Made by a program: the position numbers and the translations under genes | DNA from: Synchiropus splendidus | Lineage: Eukaryota > Chordata > Actinopteri > Syngnathiformes > Callionymidae | Direction of reading: 5' to 3' | DNA: 64,000 nt | Assembly: GCF_027744825.2 (NCBI RefSeq) | Contig: NC_071335.1 | Span: 12,723,501 to 12,787,500 of the forward strand | The notes under the pieces: generated by a model | Databases searched by the model: none | Told to the model about the DNA's origin: nothing | The model's input: only the letters and a program-made list of their open reading frames with translations | In this document: one piece after another, positions 52,701-64,000 of the stretch | Numbering within the stretch: the first letter of the stretch is position 1 | How the letters are laid out: each line of letters starts with the position of its first letter

Positions 52701-54033
52701 ATGCTGAAGCCCGCTGTGCTGTCTGCTGAGATCACCACGCTTTCCTTGAGACACCCAGGAGACGCTGCATCATCTGTCTCACCCCCTCCCTCCCATTGAC
52801 CACTGGGTTTTTCCTCAATTTCTGAAGTCTTCAATCTGTAATTTCTCATCTGGTGCAATTTTACTGTCTGGGGGTTAATAAAAAAAAAAAAAAAAAAAAC
52901 ACTGAAGTGTTTTACTCACTTACAAAGCTAATAGCTAAAGTGAGGTTTTTGATTGATTTATTTTTAGATTTTTTAAAATAAAATATGGTTTTATATTGTG
53001 TGTATTGAATTACGTAAATTAAAATGTAACTTATGTTCCACACCAGTTTATCAAAATTATTAACACTAACTTTTTAAGTAAACCGAAGTGTGCGAATGAC
53101 TACTGCAGTCACAACTAGTACTGGCTCTGGAAATGTCTTTTAAAGGGGCAAATGTGTACTGCAGTTAGCACTTTTGCTGCAATGAATATTTCATTTGCAG
53201 TGAAACATAAAATATTTTCTTGTCTTGGAAAATGAATCGTCTGATATGTGATTCGTTAAACCATTTTGCAGAATTCCCTAAGTAGAAATAGTCCTAAATT
53301 TGTGATAAATTGTGTTAAATATAGAATTTAGCTGGTGAGTAAGTGCGAATGATTTTGACTAAAAATGAAATTCCATTTTTTTTCCCACTGAAAAGTTGAT
53401 TTCATTTTGATTTTGTGGTAAAACTACGAAGACGAAGTAACTTATTTTGGAATATGAGCTAAAGTGCAAACTTCTTCACTTGAAAAGGTCATATTCTCCC
53501 TTTCTTATGGAACAAAGTAAATAAAACAGGGCATGAAGAGCAAAACTGAAGTGTTCCCAAGAGCATCTGCTCCTGTGATGCTCTGACGCTGAAAACCTTG
53601 CTGGCAGAGGACTACGTTGGCTCGACTATAAACGGTGGATAATACTTCTTTCACCCCATCGAAACGTGCAAGCAGACACAATGATGTTTACTTTTCTCAC
53701 TGTGTGTTCTCTATCAAGAGACAAGAGGAAGTAACTACGGCAGTGTGAGAGAGCGGGTACAGTCATTGAATATCGCCCATATCAAACTTCGATTATTAAA
53801 TGATTTATTGCCTAGCCCTAATATCACACCTATTGACTGGAAAAACTCAAACATGGATGCAAACTTTTCAGAATGTATCATATCCTTTGACATCGAGAAA
53901 ATAATGCGCCAACATTAGAACAACTCTTTCATGCCTAATGTACTGGCAAAAAAGTCAAAACATTGTGGACTTGTGTGTGTGTGTGTTTACGCATCTATCC
54001 TAGTGCGTTCCAATTTGCGGGAAAATCCTCCAT
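46780..54033 (+). other. RHBDL3 intron 2, middle part
   Basis: No coding exon is recognised. Near 46925-47110 lies a reverse-orientation fragment of the repeat family seen at 54400-54610. A CA run is at 47146-47162, and an A tract of about 20 is at 52880-52900. GC-richer unrepetitive blocks at 47440-47660 and 52000-52550 are unexplained. Confidence 0.6.
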
Positions 54034-54273
54034 TGTGGGGACCTTATGCATTTACGGGGTCCCTTTAACCAGTCCCCACAAGGTTATGCATTAACTTAAG
54101 GATGAAAACTTTATAAGAACAAGGTCATTATAACAAAGTTTAGATTTGGTTGTTGTGGGGACCTTATGCATTTACGGGGTCCCTTTAACCAGTCCCCACA
54201 AGGTTATGCATTAACTTAAGGATGAAAACTTTATAAGAACAAGGTCATTATAACAAGGTTTAGATTTGGTTGT
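54034..54273 (+). repeat. Tandem duplication, two 120-bp units
   Basis: Units 54034-54153 and 54154-54273 repeat with a period of exactly 120 and begin TGTGGGGACCTTATGCATTT. I see one clear substitution (A at 54137, G at 54257) plus differences in the last few bases. The near identity points to a recent event. Confidence 0.95.
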
Positions 54274-54660
54274 TGGTGGACTGGTTAAGTTTGGCCATTT
54301 CTTTTGGATGGTTAGGTTTAGGGTGAGCGGCTGGGCAAAGCATTATGGCAATGAGCGGTTCCCACAAAGATGATGTTTGTGTATGTATTAATTTTCTTGT
54401 GTGGACCAATCTTTGAGAAGACATTGATCTTGTGAGGACATTTTGGCCGGTCCACATAGGGTTTTGAGGGTGATAACGTCAAAATAACTGGGTCATTATA
54501 ATTGGGTGTAAGTCTGGTTCAGGTCCTGGTTTAAGGTGAGCCATGTGGATGGTTAAGTTAAGGGTGAGAAGCTGGGGAAAGCATTATGGCAATGAGATGT
54601 CCTCACAGAAATAGAGATACCAATATGTGTGTGTGTGAGAGAGAGAGAGTCTATATGCTC
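54274..54660 (+). repeat. Interspersed repeat with GTGAGGACATTTTGGCC motif
   Basis: This continues the family of the 120-bp units: GTGAGGACATTTTGGCCGG, TGGTTTAAGGTGAGCCATGT and AAGCTGGGGAAAGCATTATG. Related pieces are at 25085-25160 and, reversed, near 46925-47110. It ends in GT/GA simple repeats at 54630-54650. Family name unknown. Confidence 0.65.
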
Positions 54661-55624
54661 ATGTTCAGCTCTGCAAGCAGATCTGATGTCAAGGGATTTA
54701 AAATAATAGCTGACACTCAGAAACAAATCTACAGATCTTGTGTGTGTGTGTGTGAGGACGCTCGCACACCGACAAACGTTGCCAGGTTACCGTCCAGTCG
54801 GCAAGGAAACAGTGATTGCCCATGCTAATTTTAGATGGTCACGATCATGTGCACATGTGTATCTGTGAGTGGGTGTCAGATCCGAGATCATCCGGTGGCT
54901 CCACACCCAGATGAACTCGCCGAGGTTAGGAGGTGCCCACGCTGGGAGTCCTAGTGTCGATACTTTCCATTTCTCAACCAGATATTTCATCCTTAACAAG
55001 TATTATGTGAGTTTAAACAAGACCCGTCCTTGTGACCCGGCTTTTTTGAGTCATGCATGTGTCTCAGATATAGATTTCTTTCTTTCCATGATGCAGATAA
55101 GACATGATGCGGTACTATATAGAGTTGCAACTCGATCAGAAATCTTGTGAGCAAGAGGCTTTGTGATGTCACATTGTACTTAACTAGCCTCCAGCGAGTC
55201 GCCCATGTCCTCCAGCTCCGTTGCCAGAATGTCATGTCTTTGCATAGCCTTCTCTAGGAAGCTGGTTAAGGCAGCAATAGAACCAAGTGGCCAAAGAAGG
55301 GCTACATTTTCTCTCCAGTCGCACTTCAAGGTTTGATCAACAAATCTCAGTTTTTTTAGAGCAACACCTCTAACAGTGGTGGAAAATATACAAGGGAATG
55401 CCTTATATATTTCATTAAAATTGTATTCATAATTATTAATATAAAGTTCTATAAATCTGTCCTCACAGTATTAGAAATGTATTAATGCCTTAAAATCATT
55501 TTGTGCTTGAAGAAAGGACTAAGGCTGTCAATATAAGGCTTATTTATTGTTAATAATCATCAATTGTGGTGTTGTGTAGAGTGAAGTTTTGGGAACAATT
55601 CCTAGGTAAACTACAGTCTGTTAT

Positions 55625-56131
55625 GGCTACTCATGGTTGGACCCAAGTGCAAGGTGTGCTGGTCGACAGAAGGCACGGAGACAAGAGTAATTTATAAAGA
55701 CGAGACAATATACAGACGCGTAAGGAGAACAAAAGGCACCAGATCCAGAACACGGATCGGGAACTACACGTAAGGGCTGGGGAAGAATCTGAACCAGAAA
55801 GAAGGCAGATTAGAATCAAGCCTAAATACCGAGGAGAACACAAACGCACTCGGAGATAAGCTCATGAGGCCCAACAAACGAAAAGCGCTCAGGGGTGGAA
55901 AACACACACACAAGGATATAACTACGTCGATGGGAAATGAAAAGGGAGACATGCAAAACGCTCACACGCGGGTAGAGTAGCGAAGGAGAAAAGCAAAACA
56001 GGAACGGAGTGAGGAAGAACGAGGAACTATGAAAGCAGCTGAAATGGGATACGAGCACGCACAGGATTAAGAAAATTCTCGGGAATGAAACAAGAGAATG
56101 TAAGTCTTGGAAGAGTTTACCGTGAAGGAAC
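55625..56131. repeat. Unnamed dispersed repeat, left part (split by a hAT insertion)
   Basis: The A-rich sequence GTTGGACCCAAGTGCAAGG..GACGAGACAATATACAGAC resembles a moderately repeated fish element. Similar A-rich sequence resumes at 57159. I cannot assign a class. Confidence 0.45.
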
Positions 56132-57150
56132 TAGGGCTGAACGATTTTGGAAAATAATCGAATTTTTCTCTCAATACTGCGATTGCGATTAAATGTGCGA
56201 TAATTTTTCAAGGTCCTCTTCTCATGTATTTTACAGCAAACACAACTCATAAATCAATCTGTATTATAATAAACCATATGTGATTCAGTATATATAATTG
56301 TTCTTCCTTATAGGCTATTCTTATGTAAAGATAAAGGCAAATGAAGCATGAATTAAAATGAAAGATGGTTTATTTGTCTACTTCAGTTTCAACTGTAGAC
56401 TTACTAAACTGATAAGTCACAAAAACTAAAGTGCATATTACAACAATAATGCAAACCAATATGTGGCTTTACCACTCTAACACGTCCAGCTCTTCATGTA
56501 AACGTAGATTGCACTTTTTAAGCACTGTCTGAACATAAACAGCCCATAATTAGCAATAAAAAAAGCCAATTGGACAATAGATGTCACGTGACTACCGGGA
56601 ACGCGCATGGAGTAACAGGCACGTATTGCCGCCACTTCTACGAGTGCGCATCAGTTTTATTTACAGGTGCGAGAAGAGGTGCAAAAGGGTGCACGCGAAT
56701 ACGGATCGTGTTCTACGAGTACGTGGAGCTTATGCAACTGTTTTGGCGGTGGTTGAGGTGCAAAACTTAGCAATGTGTCACAATTGCCGTTTCAAGAGCT
56801 CGTGTTTATCCACTTGTATCTGTGCACTTAGAAAATGGAGGCGAAATTACTTTTCGTGTTTGTATGAATGTAAATCTTCTTTTTACACGCACGTGCGACG
56901 GGGTTTACGGATGCAAATGTGCAGTTACGCATGGATATGAGTCTTGTGTTACGGGTATGTGCCACTTTTGCACCCATTTTACCTTCATAGGCTAAAGCCG
57001 TAATTTACAGCTCAATGGCTAAAGCTCACCGTTGCGCTGCGCCACCAACATGAAAGTCACGTGACCAGTCAAATCGCAGCCTTACGGTTAGAAAATCACG
57101 TTTTATCATATTGCGGTATAATCGCAAATGCATTTGATCGTTCAGCCCTT
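56132..57150. mobile_element. hAT-type DNA transposon, 1.0 kb, perfect target-site duplication
   Basis: The ends are TAGGGCTGAACGAT and, in reverse, AAGGGCTGAACGAT, so 13 of 14 bases match. Both sides carry the identical 8-bp duplication GAAGGAAC (56124-56131 and 57151-57158). ATAATCG and TGCGATT motifs sit near both ends. There are short open frames at 56581-56940, but no recognisable transposase. It is therefore probably non-autonomous. Confidence 0.9.
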
Positions 57151-57158
57151 GAAGGAAC

Positions 57159-57365
57159 GCGAAGCAACCATCTGGCGGCACAAGCTGGTGTCGAGGGAGG
57201 CTTGATCATCAAATGCACGCCAGCTGTGCTGCTCAAAAAGCTGGAGGCGAAGAAGGAAGAGGAGACACAGGAACAATCGGGAGTAACCAAAATAAAAGCA
57301 TGAAACAACACGGAACAGACAAAGACAAAACAGTGGACATGACACAGTCAGGCAACAGTCAATAT
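57159..57365. repeat. Unnamed dispersed repeat, right part
   Basis: This continues the interrupted element after the hAT insertion and ends near GTGGACATGACACAGTCAGG. See the left part at 55625-56131. Confidence 0.4.
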
Positions 57366-59160
57366 GCTGCGAATACACAAATTAATAAGTTGTTCATTCA
57401 TGATAACATATGTTCCCTAATCTTAAGTGTAGCCTCATATATTGTTTTTAAATGTGGTTAAAGCAGCAGTCCAACATGCTCAGTTTCAGTTTTCAGAATG
57501 GCATTTGTTATTGCTTGATGCTGGACACACGATAGGTGCTTCCCTGTTGGCTAGTCATAGTGAAAAACAGACTTACATGCTGACTTTATACCACATTACT
57601 TTGTGTACTGTTCTCAAACGGACATTACTGTGTTCGGGATGCATTTCCTGTGTTGATGGCTACCAAAATGGAATCTTGTTTTCACGGCGACCCCGGTTTG
57701 TCTTGTGGCTCTGCCACCTGAAAGTGGATCCAGTCTGTTCACCAGCTGGCTCTCGTTCGCAACATAGCAGGGCGATAACAAGTTCAAGTGGCGCGTCTGT
57801 GCCGCACTTGGCTCCTCAGCCGTTGACCAGAAAAACACTGCTCACATTCAAACGTGAGTAATGAGGGCGAGGAAGCCGAGTGGGTGAGAAAAGCGACTGG
57901 TGAATGAAAGTGGAGTTTGAATGGAGTGTTGCGCTGGGACCAGTGATGCTCTCCGTCAGCTTGTTGATGTATGCTGCCTCATGTTGTCGCCTAATTGCTT
58001 TGTTTGAAAAGCCTCTGTGCCAGCTGCTTCATTTTTTCCAGCTGTCTGCCGTTTGGGTTCTAATAAAAACATCAGACGTCTCGTTCAAACCTTGTACATC
58101 ATTGGGTGAATGCACCTTAAGGAAATCATGGGAGCGAAAAACTATCCACTCAGTGAGAGCTGGGATGTAAATGGAGGTGCAAAAGCGATGTAATATCGTC
58201 ATATTATACATGTAACATTAAACTCATTTTGGAAAAATACAAATTGCCGCGTCAAATAAAACACTGTCTGTTTTAACTTTGGTCGCATTTGGAGCCATCA
58301 AATGGCCTGCGGGTTTCTTATTGCCCAGTCTGCCTGGAAGCTTGCCTGCGAGTGTGACTTTAATAGTGGGAGCCACTCCTCTGACATTTTGGTTTGCTCT
58401 TACGAAGTCCGGCTGCAGTATTAGTCATGTCTCTGTCCACTTCCTTGGTGTGTGCGTGGAGCGTGACGTGCATGGCGAGCCAGCCGGCCGACCTTTGCTT
58501 GAACGATTGTTCCCCGGCGAAGGGGTGACGTCGGGTAATCGATGGTCTGATCGCACCTACCTGGTCCTGCGACTCACATGACACGATCGCAGACCTGCTG
58601 GAGGATGCTGGTCTGCTTTTATAGATTCTCTCTGAGACTGGATGGGTTATATAAGCAGGTCTTCGGAGTCCTACTGAAGTTCAGAGTTGGTCACAATAAC
58701 GTGGCCTCAGAAATGTGATCAAACCCTGTTGCATTTTTGACAGAATTCTTGCATCTAATTCATCTCTTCAAAACAGTGCCTCATTTGTCTGGACGACACA
58801 GAGATCTCTGTGTCAGAGGACAAAGAATAAACCCACAGGCTACTGAGTACTGCCCGGTTTGTGCCAGTGCCGTGGTGACCCTGCATCTGTGAGCTCACAG
58901 TTAGTCGTGACAGAGGCGATGAGACTTGTGTCAGGCTGTCTTGTGACGAGACTCCTGCATGTCCAAACACTGCCCTTAAATGTGATTTAATTTCTAATTC
59001 TGTTTTCATGCCTTCATTCATGTCTTTTTCATTGGAACTGTTGGAATTTTGTTGACAGTATTGGTCCAGGTATTCTGTGAGCACGTTCCAGGACGCTACT
59101 GCCATCTACTGCTGCAATGTGGGTGGAAATGCGTGGCTTGTGGGAGGGTGTTATTATTTT
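57366..59160 (+). other. RHBDL3 intron 2, unrepetitive stretch
   Basis: No coding exon, RNA gene or element ends are recognised. Confidence 0.6.
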
Positions 59161-59325
59161 CCATCCATCAGTCAATCCATCCATCCATCCATCCTTCCAT
59201 CCGTCCGTCCATCCATCCATCCGTCCATCCATCCATTCATCCATCCGTCCGTCCGCCTGCCCGCCCATCCGTCCATCCATCCATCCATCCATCTGTTCAT
59301 CCATTCATCAATCCATCCATCCATC
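59161..59325. repeat. (ATCC)n tetranucleotide microsatellite
   Basis: About 165 bp of ATCC units with GTCC, TTCC and ATCA variants. It directly abuts the 3' end of the LINE copy at 59330-59940 and is probably that element's expanded tail. It explains the Pro-Ser-Ile-His and Trp-Met-Asp-Gly frames. Confidence 0.95.
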
Positions 59326-59329
59326 TTCA

Positions 59330-59940
59330 GTTAACCAGAGCTTAGTCCTCCCCAGGGTTTCTCCTGCGGGAAGTGCAGGAGCCTATCCCAGCTTCCTCCA
59401 TCTCACCATGTCCTCTGCTTCCTCTTCTCTCAAACCTACAAACCTCATGTCCTCCTTCACCACCTCCATAAATCTTTGGCCTCTTTGGCCTTCCTCTCCA
59501 CCTTCTGCCTGGCAGTTCCAACCTCAACATCTTCCTACCAATGTACTGGCTCTCTCTCCTCTGTACATGTCCAAACCATCTCCATCTAGCCTCTCTGACA
59601 CCTGACATGTGCTGTCCCTCTGATCTACTGCTGCCTGATCCTACCCATCCTGCTCACTCCCAGAGTGAAGCTCAGCATCTTCTTCTCTGCTACCTCCAGC
59701 TCTGCGTCCTGTCTTTTCCTTAGTGCCTCTGTTTCCAAACCATACAACATTGCTGGCCTCACTACCCTTTTGTACACTTTCCCTTTCATCCTTGCCGACA
59801 CTCTTTTGTCGCACATCAGACGGACACTTTTCTCCAGTGATTCCATCCTGCCTGCACCCGCTTCTTCACCTCTTCCTCACACTCTCCATTGCCCTGGGGA
59901 GTTGAGCCACAAGTACTTAAAATCCTCCACCTGACAAACT
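59330..59940 (-). mobile_element. RTE-like LINE 3' fragment, copy 2
   Basis: On the minus strand it encodes LMCDKRVSARMKGKVYKRVV, RPAMLYGLETEALRKRQ and, in another frame, WRWFGHVQRRESQYIGRKM and ELPGRRWRGRPKR. These are from the C-terminal end of a fish LINE polyprotein. It is 5'-truncated and followed at its 3' end by the ATCC/GGAT array. It shares specific defects with copy 1 at 15555-16035. Confidence 0.85.
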
Positions 59941-62900
59941 CATCTTAAATGTCAATTTAAAAAATGTTATAGTCTATATTAATAGCACAGTTCAACACAG
60001 TAACTGTTGTTATGTCTGTATGAATATACTACAGCTGCAGGTCGAGGGTGTCACATTTTCGGATGTGCAATCTAAGGGGCTGTGTACCAGAGTACTACAG
60101 GGTAATGTCCATTTGGGAAGAACTGCTCAGCTTATTGTTAATATTCACGCAAAATCTTCAGCCACTCTGTCATTATTGTGGGCAGCGAACGATCGCAAAC
60201 ATGTGTTTTGGACATGAGAGAAGAACTTCTGTAATTGAAATTCATGGTGATTTCTCCCTTTGGTGTGGATGGATCACAAAGCAGGTGACCACAGAGCTGC
60301 TAAAACCACAAGGAAAACGTACTTGTGGCCTCTTGTAGTTCAGTGTTGACTTGTAATAAAAGCTGAACCACTTTGTCAGTATAGACCAGCGTCTCATCGT
60401 GCAACCGATTTGTTGTGATCCAATGCTAATGTTAGCGCACCAGCTATGTGTACATGCACTGTGCCTGGCATATGTGCTACATTGCTTTCCACCGTTTTCA
60501 GCAGATGTGCGTGGCAGAAATGAAAAACAGAAATTCTTGAGTCTCATATTTGAGCAAAAGATCATTCTCACTCTTCCGGTTACTTCAAGTTCAGATCATT
60601 GCCACTTGTGCCGCAGCGGTTTGAAGTTTAAAGTGTAACAGCTTCCCTTGGTTCTCACAAATAACAACAGAAACATCATCATTTTGCTTTGACAGTACTT
60701 ACTAAAATGAAGAAATCCTGTTTTCTTGCTCATCAAAGTATGGACCAGAGTTCCACATACACACCAGCTACATCTCCATTAGGTTGACGATTCCCTCTCC
60801 TGTGACAGCCTGTCGCCTCTCAGCTTGAACTAGTCTCCCTAAATGAGGCCATGTCTGAGCAACGCCAGCAGGCCCAGAAGATAAGCCCCAGAATCAAAGA
60901 GTGTCCAGCAGACCTGATAATGTTCACTCTCAGCGGGGCCAGATATTGTGATGAATGTCGGAGACCGAAATAGAAACACAGCGGATGGAGAGTCACACCC
61001 CGCTGGTGTCAAGGTCTGAAACGTTTGGCAGGCGTCAGAAGGTCAGCGTAGAACATTTGAGTGTGAGGGGACGACGGTCTGTGAATCTTCATGAGCCGAC
61101 TGTGATTAGCTGGGCGACTTGGGAAGATGGCTTTCTAGGAAACTGCTTTATAGTGAGGGGAATTCCCTGGTTCCCTCTGAGGAACTCATATATGCTTCAG
61201 CATTACAGTAAAATAGTCCCCAAGCTAACAGTTTGTTGCTTAGCGTCTGCTGTTACATGCTATTTAATAACACCGTTGGTTCATGGCTCTCAGTTGGAAA
61301 AGTCTGCTATGTGCTTTCCAGGTTTGGGATGAGAGGCATCCCAGATGAAGAAGCTATGACTCTGTATCGATATCCCCTGGTTGGAGAAAGAGCTGAAACA
61401 GCTTTCCACTTATGTTGTATTCTTAGATTTGTATTCAGGACCCTTCCATGGTGGGGGCCACAGGTGCGGCCCAGGTCCGATGTGAGAGGTTATATACTGT
61501 CCTGGGAAGAGACTGGAGTCAGGCCCTCTTTGGCTTCCCTGCTGCCCCCACGACTTGAGCGTGGGTAGAAAAGCAAAGCCAACTGGTGGATGGAGACTAA
61601 AGTTAAGTCCATCATATTTAGGCTGTCATTCAACAGCTAAAACGGTCTGTTTTGATGCACATACATAATGATTAATGCGCTTGATAACATCCCCGTTTCT
61701 AAGGTTACGCACACACTTCGTCACACACAGCGCTGTCACATGCAATATTTTGACACGAGCCTCAGCCTCTGTGTTGGCAAAATGATTGACATTTAAATTC
61801 CACTGCAGCTTCTGTCTTTATTTATCATAAATAAGCATAAATTATCACATTTTATTTATGCATTTGATCTTGACATCACCAGGATTTAATGTTTTGTCAC
61901 TGCCTCCGTGTGATGCAGAAGCATCTGAGATGGTTTACACTTGCGTTTATACACTTAAAACACCACACTGTGCCATGACATTTTCTGGTCGCAACAGAGT
62001 TCCTTAGTGTGGTTCGGTAAACTGATGATTACTGAGGTGGTTTCTCAGTCTGGAACACAGCAAACCAGACACTCGCAGTCAAATGTCTCTGTCTGGTGCA
62101 AGTAATCTTGTTTGCATTTGCGTACACACAAACCACCGGTCTGCTCCACTGTCAAGACGCCGATTTGATCCGTCTATTCCTCGATAATCGTTTTCTCACT
62201 GAACAGACTGAAGAAACCATGATCTGTTAGTGGGAGGTTTTCAAAATAAAGCATATGAAAATTGAATTCAGGACATAATAGAGAGCAAAGCAGAAGCCTG
62301 TGCAACAGCCCTCGAGCAACAGCTGCGACTGCACGACCGTAATAATTTGAGATAAATAAGTATTTTTGTCCTGTCGCTGTGCAACAACAAAGCAGTTATG
62401 CTTATTTAATGTATAGCACTGTTCCCTACAGGGAAATATAAAGAAGCTGTTTTGTTCAGGCTCGTGGCCACAGTCCAAATTATGCCTCAATTCCTGTTTC
62501 AATGAGCCGCAAACCTGCTGACCTTTACCGACCTCCCCGTCGACAGTCCCTTTAAATATTCATCTTTATGAAAATTAGGCTGAAGACAAGAAGTTGTGTC
62601 CGATCTGTGGCCCCCTCCCTCCTCTTCACCCGTGCTCTGTCAGAGAAGCAGCGGAAGCTCATTGGTTCTGATTATTTTTGTGGAATTACGACTTTCTGAG
62701 GATTTGTTTTGAGCATGTGTGTATGCTCATTTTAATCCAGGGATTTACATAAACTCTCTTCTCTGCTTCTAGAATACGCCTCACCAGCATAGCTGAGAAA
62801 TACATGAATGAAAGGTGAAAACGTTTTTTAAAAACAATTAAGGCGATTATTTCAACACTCTTTATATAGAACTAGCCATGAATTGTTTGGAAGCAATGCT

Positions 62901-64000
62901 CTCTCTGACTCAGGACTCGGCTGCCACCACAGTCAAAATAGCAACATAGTTTACTTGGTTTTTCTCCATTAGGAAACAGAATATTTTCTTGTCTTATATC
63001 TCAACCAAATAAACAATAAAAGTAAAAACAATGTCTCCCCAAGGTTGAGGGCCGAAACCCTTTGCTATCGAGAGAGCGACCACGGATGAGCTGCAGTGAG
63101 CAGTAAGATGACTCACTGTTAAGGGTGTGTGCCCCCCTTTCCGCCCGTCTGTCGACTTCACCCCGTGTTCACTCAACGGTGAAGTCTCTGTTGAAACAAA
63201 TGAAAGTTTAGAGGAGGCTACTTTACATCCACCTGGGTCGCAGGGCGAGAAGACAACATGTACACGTCAAGTGTTTTGATTCAGGAGGGGCGATGAGGGA
63301 AAGTGCAATGGAGCCATGAATGCTGGGTGAGAGTGTTTTTGTTTGGGGCAGAATGAGAGGGGGGCTGTCTCGGGGTTTAAGGGGTTTGTGTGTGAGAGGG
63401 AAAATAGGGGGGTGTAGGGAGGGTCTAGGAATGGACTGTAATCCTCTCGCCCTGGTTGGAAATAACCCTGCACAGTCAGGGACACAGTAGGACACGATAT
63501 GACAATAGGGACGCTGCGCCCACACACACACACAGGGATATTACATCGTCGTCGGCTACTAAGTCAGCTGTCCAAACTTCATCATGAGAAAATGTCCTCG
63601 ACAGAAACTGGCTGATTTAATCCAAGCTAAGGTCGGTTTATTTTTGCTTCAGTATGTGTTCATGCTCATGTTGTGGTATGTTGTGAACGTAGTTGTTGGT
63701 GATGCTGGTTGTTGTCGGGTCCCTGTTGCCAAGGCTGATTCTGTCAACACACTATCATCTCTTCTTATCATAACAAGGACTTGGAGGTCAAAGGTTGCCA
63801 ACTGCATTAGACACTAAGTGTGTCAGTGTGTAAATGTTTACCTGAAATGATTGTATGTGACATTAACAACTCAAGTGCTTGTTCGTAATATGAATCATCA
63901 CAGAGAGTGTTTTATCTGTTACTTTGTGAGGAAGGGAGGTCAGTCACGGAGAACTCCAGAGACAGCAAGATCAAAGCTTGTGGTGTGAAATATCCTCTAG
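59941..64000 (+). other. RHBDL3 intron 2, right end of window
   Basis: No coding exon is recognised. Most is unique-looking sequence, including the pyrimidine-rich and AT-balanced block 62500-62780. A short CA run is at 63522-63534. The later RHBDL3 exons are not here. Confidence 0.6.

Noticed and set aside
56570..56940. Open frames inside the hAT element as a possible transposase
   Set aside because: No recognisable transposase or zinc-finger motif, and short overlapping frames are expected by chance.
59029..59345. Trp-Met-Asp-Gly and Pro-Ser-Ile-His repeat proteins
   Set aside because: Translation of the ATCC microsatellite.
39884..64000. Further RHBDL3 exons (EF-hand and rhomboid domains)
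   Set aside because: No FDPGNTGY-like, GSSGG-like or other rhomboid blocks were found on the plus strand.

Overview
This 64 kb window is vertebrate nuclear DNA, almost certainly from a ray-finned (teleost) fish. The genes are split into short exons with GT/AG introns of about 70 bp to 2 kb. The proteins match vertebrate families exon by exon, and the filler is typical of fish genomes: Tc1-like and hAT transposons, RTE-like and L1-like LINE tails, and simple repeats. I cannot name the species. There are no bacterial, viral or CRISPR features.

Layout. 35-604 (-): the 5' end of UTP6, a rRNA-processing factor. 2249-9085 (+): complete SUZ12, a core PRC2 subunit, in 16 exons. 11123-17721 (+): a compact ATAD5, the PCNA-unloading clamp-loader subunit, with the AAA+ core and C-terminus but without the long N-terminal half of the human protein. 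17910-19797 (-): complete TEFM, the mitochondrial transcription elongation factor, convergent with ATAD5. 20736-24738 (+): complete ADAP2, an Arf-GAP with two PH domains. 26089-33718 (+): complete RHOT1 (Miro1), a mitochondrial Rho GTPase, in 19 constitutive exons plus one cysteine-rich cassette exon. From 38330 (+): the first two coding exons of RHBDL3, a rhomboid-like protein. From 39884 to the window end I recognise no further exon, so this looks like a very long RHBDL3 intron filled with repeats.

The flanking order UTP6(-), SUZ12(+), RHOT1(+), RHBDL3(+) is that of human 17q11.2. ATAD5(+), TEFM(-), ADAP2(+) also keep their human order and strands, but here they lie between SUZ12 and RHOT1. 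In human they lie on the far side of NF1. The genes do not form one pathway. Two pairs are head-to-head with probable shared promoters (UTP6/SUZ12 and TEFM/ADAP2), and ATAD5/TEFM are tail-to-tail with crossing poly(A) signals.

I found no new molecular system. The points most worth checking are the short ATAD5, the RHOT1 cassette exon, two hAT elements with perfect 8-bp target-site duplications (one nested in another repeat), and a 124-bp duplication at ADAP2. Two copies of one LINE subfamily share the same defects. Exon borders were placed by eye from splice consensus, reading phase and recalled homologues, so a few may be off by several bases.
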